NCBI GenBank assembly: GCA_902784475.1
Contig: CACZUX010000012.1
Location: 1 to 40,252, forward strand
DNA length: 40,252 nt
Source: an uncultured Bacteroidales bacterium
GTDB lineage: Bacteria; Bacteroidota; Bacteroidia; Bacteroidales; Bacteroidaceae
Direction: 5' to 3'
Shown: piece after piece, positions 36,035 through 40,252 of the stretch
How positions within the stretch are numbered: position 1 is the first letter of the stretch
Layout: each line of letters begins with the position of its first letter
Position numbers and translations under genes: made by a program
Notes under the pieces: generated by a model
The model's input: the letters and a program-made list of their open reading frames with translations, nothing else
Told to the model about the DNA's origin: nothing
The model's database searches: none

Positions 36035-37580
36035 TCACTCTTCAATGATAATCCGGCCCTGAGGAGTGCGATAGGCAGACACATCGCCCTTGAGTGTGTT
36101 CTTGATGTATTGGCTCAGGACGGTGTAGGTGACCTCCGTCGTTTGTTCGATGGAAGCGGCTTTTTTGAGCGCGCCGCAAAAGCCGCTCTTGTAGTAGTCG
36201 CTGACGGCGACGGTGTAGTTGCCATCGGGTCGGAGCGGCTCATACTGCGCCGTCGCGCGGTTCATCACCTGCACGTCGGTGACGGCATGAGAGCTGGTGT
36301 GGAGGGTGAATTTCAGACCGGACACCTGCGGGAAGGATCCGTCGGTCTGAGGATAGCGTTCCGTGCACTTTTTCAGCATGTTGAGCAGCATCTCTCCGCT
36401 CACTTCTATCTTGCACATCAGATCGCAGTAGGGCAGCGCGTTGACGGCATCGCCGAAGGTGATCGTACCGACCGCGATGTTGTTGCGGATGCCGCCGCCG
36501 TTGACCAGACCGATGTCGGCGCTGCAACGCTCGCGAAATGCGTCGGCGCAGAGGTCGCCGAGATTCGTCTCGCCCTTGCGCACCAGCCAGTCGCCCCTGC
36601 TGTCGGCGGCGGTCAGCATAAAGTCATTATATCCGATGACTTCGTCGGTTATTGCACTCATCAGCCGTTTGATACTGTCGGTCGTCGCCGTCACCTGCGG
36701 GCTGGAGTAGGGGATATCTTTAACAGGTATAAGCGAGGTGGAAATGCGACCGTCGGCGCTGATGACCAGCTTCCCGATATAGGCAAATTGAGTGCCCGTC
36801 TGCGTCACGGGAACTGGGTGTTGATTGCGGTCCTGCACCCTATCGCAAGGAACCACCGAATGGGTGTGGCCGTCGAGCATTGCATCGACGCCGCTAAGTT
36901 TGCTAATCAGCGTGTGTGAGTCGATGAAACCGTCGAAATTCATTTCTCCGAGATGCGACAGCACCACCACGTAGTTGGCTCCGGCCAGCCGTACGGAATC
37001 CACGGCGTGCTGCACCAGTGTGACGATGTCGTCCGGGCGTAGATCATGGCATTTTCGACCGTTTTCATCGAAGAAAGCGTAGGCTTCGTCCACCATGCTT
37101 GCCGGAGTGCAAACGCCGACGTAGCCGACGCGCTTCTCGCCGTATGATTTTATGACGCCGCCGGGGGTTGGTGCAGGTGACGGGGGCGCCGATCTGCGGC
37201 AGCAATGCCGTCATGCGCGTCATGCCGAAATCGAATTCGTGGTTGCCGACGGTGACGGCGTCGTAGCCCACTTGTCGCATGATGTCCACGATGTATTGTC
37301 CGGAGGAAATCGCCCCGGGCAGGGCGCCGTTGAGGAAGTCGCCGCTGGAAGTGACGGCCACCCAGGCCGTGTCGCTAGCGGCGATGGCGTCGCGCAGCCC
37401 CGCCAGCCTGGCGTATCCGTCGATGGCGCAGTGTACGTCGTTCTCGTACAATATCACGATGGATTTTTGCGCGTTGTGTGGAGATTCTGCTTTCCCGTTG
37501 CTCTTTGCAGCAGCATAAAAGGCAAAGCACACTCCAAAGAGAAGTGCTGCGCTCCGTTCGCCTAACTGCATGATTGTCAT
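36035..37580 (-). pseudogene. 5'-nucleotidase / metallophosphatase (UshA-type), frameshifted
   Basis: The gene is split by one frame change. From ATG 37580 the first frame gives an N-terminal hydrophobic segment and the metallophosphatase motifs ILYENDVHCAIDG, TSSGDFLNGA and TVGNHEFDFG. It goes out of frame after TCTNP, at the G5 run 37163-37167 (C5 on the coding strand). The other frame resumes with GGVIKSYGEKRVGYVGVCTPASM, then VVVLSHLGE, MLDGHTHSVV and the complete 5'-nucleotidase C-terminal domain (GETNLGDLCADAF, LVNGGGIRNNI, FGDAVNALPYC, VSDYY) to the stop at 36035. Removing one C restores a protein of about 514 aa, normal for the family, so this is either a sequencing or assembly error or a recent inactivation. 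If intact, it would be a periplasmic enzyme releasing phosphate and nucleosides from nucleotides. Confidence 0.85.
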
Positions 37581-37602
37581 CGCCGATGTCGTTTTATGAG
37601 CA

Positions 37603-37610
37603 CAAAGCTA
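37603..37610 (-). promoter_or_regulatory. -7 box for the nucleotidase gene
   Basis: TAGCTTTG on the minus strand, 23 nt before the ATG at 37580. Confidence 0.6.
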
Positions 37611-37696
37611 TGATAAATTCTTTATTCTGCGGCATGTTGACGGAAACAAAATATTCGAATTACAGGCAAATGTTTTTATTTTTAATTGTTTTTTCG

Positions 37697-37704
37697 TACT
37701 TTTG
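37697..37704 (+). promoter_or_regulatory. Possible upstream -7 box for the AlkZ-related gene
   Basis: TACTTTTG matches TAnnTTTG and points the same way as the closer promoter at 37783. A transcript from here would carry a leader of about 130 nt. Confidence 0.35.
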
Positions 37705-37768
37705 TGCCGAACATTCATAAATCACACCGGATAAAGGGATTATTTCACGGCGCAAAAAGACTGATGTA

Positions 37769-37790
37769 GATACAAAATTTCGTATCTTTG
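37769..37790 (+). promoter_or_regulatory. -7 box overlapped by an 18-bp palindrome
   Basis: The palindrome GATACAAAATTTCGTATC (37769-37786) has eight of nine pairs matching. Its right arm overlaps the -7 box TATCTTTG (37783-37790). That position is typical of a repressor operator. The TTG at 37788 is part of the -7 box and is not a start codon. Confidence 0.5.
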
Positions 37791-37841
37791 TCCTCATATA
37801 TAAAGACGGTTGGACAGAAACGACGGAAACAGTGTAAAACG

Positions 37842-38555
37842 ATGAAAGAACTTTCAGACTATTTCGGGAAGATTCACGACGGGGGCGGAGCAATAGGCTA
37901 TATCCACTCCTGTCCGGAGTTGATAGAGTGTGTCCGACAGATAGGTTTTCTCCCGCTTTTGGACAGCGGCATACGAGGTTATGCGGCAGAGAGCATGATG
38001 GCCGAGGAGTGCCGCTTCACTCAGTTTGACGACGGGACCTGGGAGTGGCCGTTGTGGCAGTGGAAAGGCTCGGCGGTGCGCGACGGAGGATGTGTCTATG
38101 GCAAGTTCTTTGCGGGCAAGGCCGGTTTCGTCAGCCGTGAGTGGTGGCCAGACCTCTATAACTGGCGCCGCAGTCAGAATCCCGTGCCGGAGGAGGGGAG
38201 CATTGAGGATGCCATCCTGACAACGCTGCGCGAGCAGGGCAGCATGATCACGCGTGAGCTGCGGGCTGCCTGCGACTTCACGGGAAAGAATATGCGCTCG
38301 AAGTTCGACGGCTATGTCGGCCGTCTGCAGATGGGCACCTACATCGTCACCGAGGATTTCGTCTATCCCGTAGACAAACACGGGCGTGAATACGGCTTCG
38401 GTTGGTCGTTGCTCACCACGCCGGAGCGCCTGCTGGGCCGCGAGTCATGCCGCTGCGAGCGCACCCCCGAGGAATCGTTTCAGCGCATGGCAGAGCATCT
38501 GGCACAGTTGTTGCCCGATGCCACGGAGAGGCAAATCAAAAGAATCCTGAAGTGA
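37842..38555 (+). CDS. AlkZ-related winged-helix protein
   Basis: 237 aa from ATG 37842; the longer frame back to TTG 37788 is rejected because that codon lies in the promoter. It has no signal peptide. The sequence (IGYIHSCPELIECVRQIGFLPLL, WEWPLWQWKG, VYGKFFAGKAGFVSREWWPDLYNW) resembles the AlkZ-related group, which shares winged-helix elements with the YcaQ/AlkZ interstrand-crosslink glycosylases. The segment ILTTLREQGSMITRELRAACDF looks like one winged helix, and MAEHLAQLLPDATERQIKRIL forms the C-terminal helix. Glycosylase activity is not demonstrated for this subgroup, and the AlkZ catalytic motif was not identified. It may act in DNA repair or as a DNA-binding regulator. Confidence 0.65.
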   Translation: MKELSDYFGKIHDGGGAIGYIHSCPELIECVRQIGFLPLLDSGIRGYAAESMMAEECRFTQFDDGTWEWPLWQWKGSAVRDGGCVYGKFFAGKAGFVSREWWPDLYNWRRSQNPVPEEGSIEDAILTTLREQGSMITRELRAACDFTGKNMRSKFDGYVGRLQMGTYIVTEDFVYPVDKHGREYGFGWSLLTTPERLLGRESCRCERTPEESFQRMAEHLAQLLPDATERQIKRILK

Positions 38556-38564
38556 TTTAGCAAA

Positions 38565-39572
38565 CTATTTCAACTTATTGTACATTTCGTCTGTCACAGC
38601 CTCCAGCCATTCGTTAGAGGCACCTTCCTGCACATCCTTATGATAGGTCAGGTGTTGGAACCAGGAGTTTTTCTGTGCTCCGTGCCAGTGCTTGACCTCT
38701 GCAGGAACGGCGATGACGGTGCCGGGTGTCATTGGGATGGGTTCTTTTCCCCATTCCTGATACCAGCCGCGACCGGCAACGCAAATGAGCACCTGCACCT
38801 GTTTGTGATGGATGTGCCAGTTGTTGCGACAGCGGGGCTCGAAAGTGACGTTCATGACACCGCCGCCGACGTCGGCCAGATAGCTCTGCCCGATGAAATA
38901 CTTGCCGTAGGGATTAGGTTCGCCCTTGGGCCACTTGGTGCTCAGGGTATAGCCCTCGCTTGAGAGCCATGCCGAGAGTTCATCGACCAACTGCTGTGAG
39001 TTACCCATATTCACAGCGCCCTGTTTGTGAGCCGCCAGTTGCGGAGCTACGCCTTCGAGACCGCTCAGGGCAGCAACGGTCACAATCTCGCGATCGGCAG
39101 CAGAGAGCTGGTCGCCGGCAAAGATGTCGCCGAAGAGATGCGACTTCAGGTAGTAGTCATCCTGCGGGCAGAACTCGTAGTTGAAGGGCTTTCCGGAGAG
39201 CTGAGTCTGATTCTTTGTGCCCAGTTCGTAGGCCTTGCGGGCGTCGTCCCATTCGGTAGGGCGTGTCCAGGGCTTGCCTTCCTGCCAGCCGGGCTGCTTG
39301 TTTTCCAACACCTTACTCAGTACGCCCAGCGCGTTCAGCGAGCGCGGGAACCCCGTGTAGGCATAAAGCTGCGAAAAGGCCTCCTTCAGTTCGTTGACCG
39401 TTACTCCGTTGTCAAGCGCAGCGCGTACGGCTGGCTCCAGACGATTCAGATCGCCCTGTGCCATCAGGCAAGCGCATGCTGCCAATCCCTTTTGACGCTC
39501 CGTCAGCGTCTGACTGTATATTGTTGTCATAGTCATCATCATGATTAAAATAACGAAAAATATCTTTCTCAT
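38565..39572 (-). CDS. Carboxymuconolactone decarboxylase-like protein with C-terminal cupin
   Basis: 335 aa with a signal peptide (KIFFVILIMMMTMTTIYSQ). Two AhpD/CMD-type helical modules follow: residues about 25-90 (GVTVNELKEAFSQLYAYTGFPRSLNAL) and 150-220 (AADREIVTVAALSGLEG). The last 100 residues are a cupin with a plausible metal site in WHIHHKQVQV and KHWHGA. This CMD-CMD-cupin arrangement is common in Bacteroidetes, often beside alpha/beta hydrolases as here; its substrate is unknown. The start ATG comes one nucleotide after the stop of the upstream hydrolase gene, so the pair is almost certainly co-transcribed and coupled. Confidence 0.85.
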   Translation of the reverse strand: MRKIFFVILIMMMTMTTIYSQTLTERQKGLAACACLMAQGDLNRLEPAVRAALDNGVTVNELKEAFSQLYAYTGFPRSLNALGVLSKVLENKQPGWQEGKPWTRPTEWDDARKAYELGTKNQTQLSGKPFNYEFCPQDDYYLKSHLFGDIFAGDQLSAADREIVTVAALSGLEGVAPQLAAHKQGAVNMGNSQQLVDELSAWLSSEGYTLSTKWPKGEPNPYGKYFIGQSYLADVGGGVMNVTFEPRCRNNWHIHHKQVQVLICVAGRGWYQEWGKEPIPMTPGTVIAVPAEVKHWHGAQKNSWFQHLTYHKDVQEGASNEWLEAVTDEMYNKLK

Positions 39573-39573
39573 A

Positions 39574-40252
39574 TTACTTTAAGTTTTTGGTGAAAAACTC
39601 TGCCAATGTATCCCAAGGTATCATGTTCTTGGGCTGACCCTTTCCAGCCTTTTCTTTGTAACCGCCATCGTAGAGGTCGCAATGAGAAGCATCGGGGATG
39701 ATGAGCAGCTCCTTGTTCTCCGGGTTGGGATTGGGACTGCCGACGAACTTGTAACCCTCGGCACGACCCTCCACCATATAGTGATAGGCAGCTTCGCCAA
39801 AGTAGCGTGAGTGGGCATCGGCACCGTGCATCACGAGCACGGCAGAGCGGATCTCGTTGATATAGTAGAGGAAACGGCTGTTGGCATAGGCCTGAGTGCC
39901 GATGACGCGCCAACCGTCGTTGGAGTTTCCGCTCCGGGCATGATAGCCGCGCGGGGTCTTGTAGTAGTCGAAGTAGTCCCTGACAAACTGCGGTGCCTCG
40001 GCGGGCACGCTGTCAGGCACACCGCCGGCCATGGCAGCGGGATTGCTCAGACGCTGTCCGGCAAGAGTCTCGCGGGCGGCGTGGCGGGCGGCTTCATTGT
40101 CGTCGGCGTCGAAGTAACCGTTGCCGCTGACGCGCGTCATGTCATACATCGTGGAGGCCACAGTAGCCTTGATGCGCGTGTCGGCTGCGGCGGCGTTCAG
40201 GGCGATGCCGCCCCAGCCGCAGATGCCGATGATGCCTATCCTGTCGGCATCC
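39574..40252 (-). CDS. Alpha/beta hydrolase with Cys nucleophile, 5' end outside window
   Basis: The frame is open to the right edge. Just inside it, IGIIGICGWGGIALNAAAAD is a nucleophile elbow in which Cys takes the usual Ser position, as in the dienelactone-hydrolase/YcjY-like (COG1073) group. Downstream, AVLVMHGADAHSRYF supplies the likely acid residue (Asp) and IIPDASHCDLYD the catalytic His. At least 225 aa are present; the first part is missing. The ATG at 40161 is internal (TMYDMTRV) and should not be taken as the start. It is coupled to the CMD-cupin gene downstream. The substrate is unknown. Confidence 0.85.
   Translation of the reverse strand, partial: DADRIGIIGICGWGGIALNAAAADTRIKATVASTMYDMTRVSGNGYFDADDNEAARHAARETLAGQRLSNPAAMAGGVPDSVPAEAPQFVRDYFDYYKTPRGYHARSGNSNDGWRVIGTQAYANSRFLYYINEIRSAVLVMHGADAHSRYFGEAAYHYMVEGRAEGYKFVGSPNPNPENKELLIIPDASHCDLYDGGYKEKAGKGQPKNMIPWDTLAEFFTKNLK

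Noticed and set aside
37660-37893. 77-codon minus-strand frame in the intergenic region before the AlkZ-related gene
   Set aside because: It overlaps promoters and the start of the AlkZ-related gene, and its composition is not protein-like.

Overview
The window looks like a chromosomal segment of a gut or oral Bacteroidales bacterium, most likely Prevotellaceae or a close relative. The grounds are the Bacteroidetes-type -7 promoter boxes (TAnnTTTG) in front of many genes, lipoproteins with acidic residues just after the lipobox Cys, Mfa/FimA-type (type V) fimbrial subunits, a membrane-anchored TPR-AraC regulator, and a GH10-CE1 bifunctional xylanase. The assignment rests on gene content only. 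No rRNA, tRNA, CRISPR array, transposase or phage gene was seen.

Region 1 (1-25260, minus strand) is one large surface-structure locus read right to left: a TPR-AraC membrane regulator; a promoter with two direct repeats 21 bp apart upstream of it; a DUF3575/OmpA-like protein; a large Mfa1-type fimbrillin (749 aa); an Mfa2/FimB-type anchor; a second Mfa1-type paralogue (551 aa); two further fimbrillin-like lipoproteins (398 and 371 aa); a giant 3865-aa secreted protein with about 38 [YF]GG[GN]-type repeats and a C-terminal sorting-like domain; a 777-aa secreted multidomain protein; and a truncated protein that runs off the left edge. Intergenic gaps are mostly 3-80 bp with no internal promoter I could recognise, so the set is probably one operon or a few overlapping transcripts. 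The natural reading is a type V pilus locus whose distal genes encode very large surface adhesins. The pairing of the giant repeat protein with a full Mfa-like set is the most interesting item here.

Region 2 (25261-29251) holds a GH10 xylanase/CE1 feruloyl esterase and a class C beta-lactamase-fold serine hydrolase in a plus-strand pair, divergent from the regulator. It ends in a striking 4 x 22-bp array of palindromic TTCATTAATGAA units.

Region 3 (29252-40252) is ordinary housekeeping and accessory sequence with higher GC: a VanX-like D,D-dipeptidase; a frame-disrupted esterase-DUF1653 fusion; a probable zinc-type TonB receptor with a His/Glu-rich loop and a small Cys/His membrane-protein partner; an FMN reductase; a DUF2147 protein; an MFS transporter; a frameshifted 5'-nucleotidase; an AlkZ-related protein; and a carboxymuconolactone decarboxylase-cupin protein paired with a Cys-nucleophile alpha/beta hydrolase cut by the right edge. 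Several apparent TTG starts lie inside -7 boxes, and I moved those starts downstream. There is no gene-free stretch longer than 300 bp.
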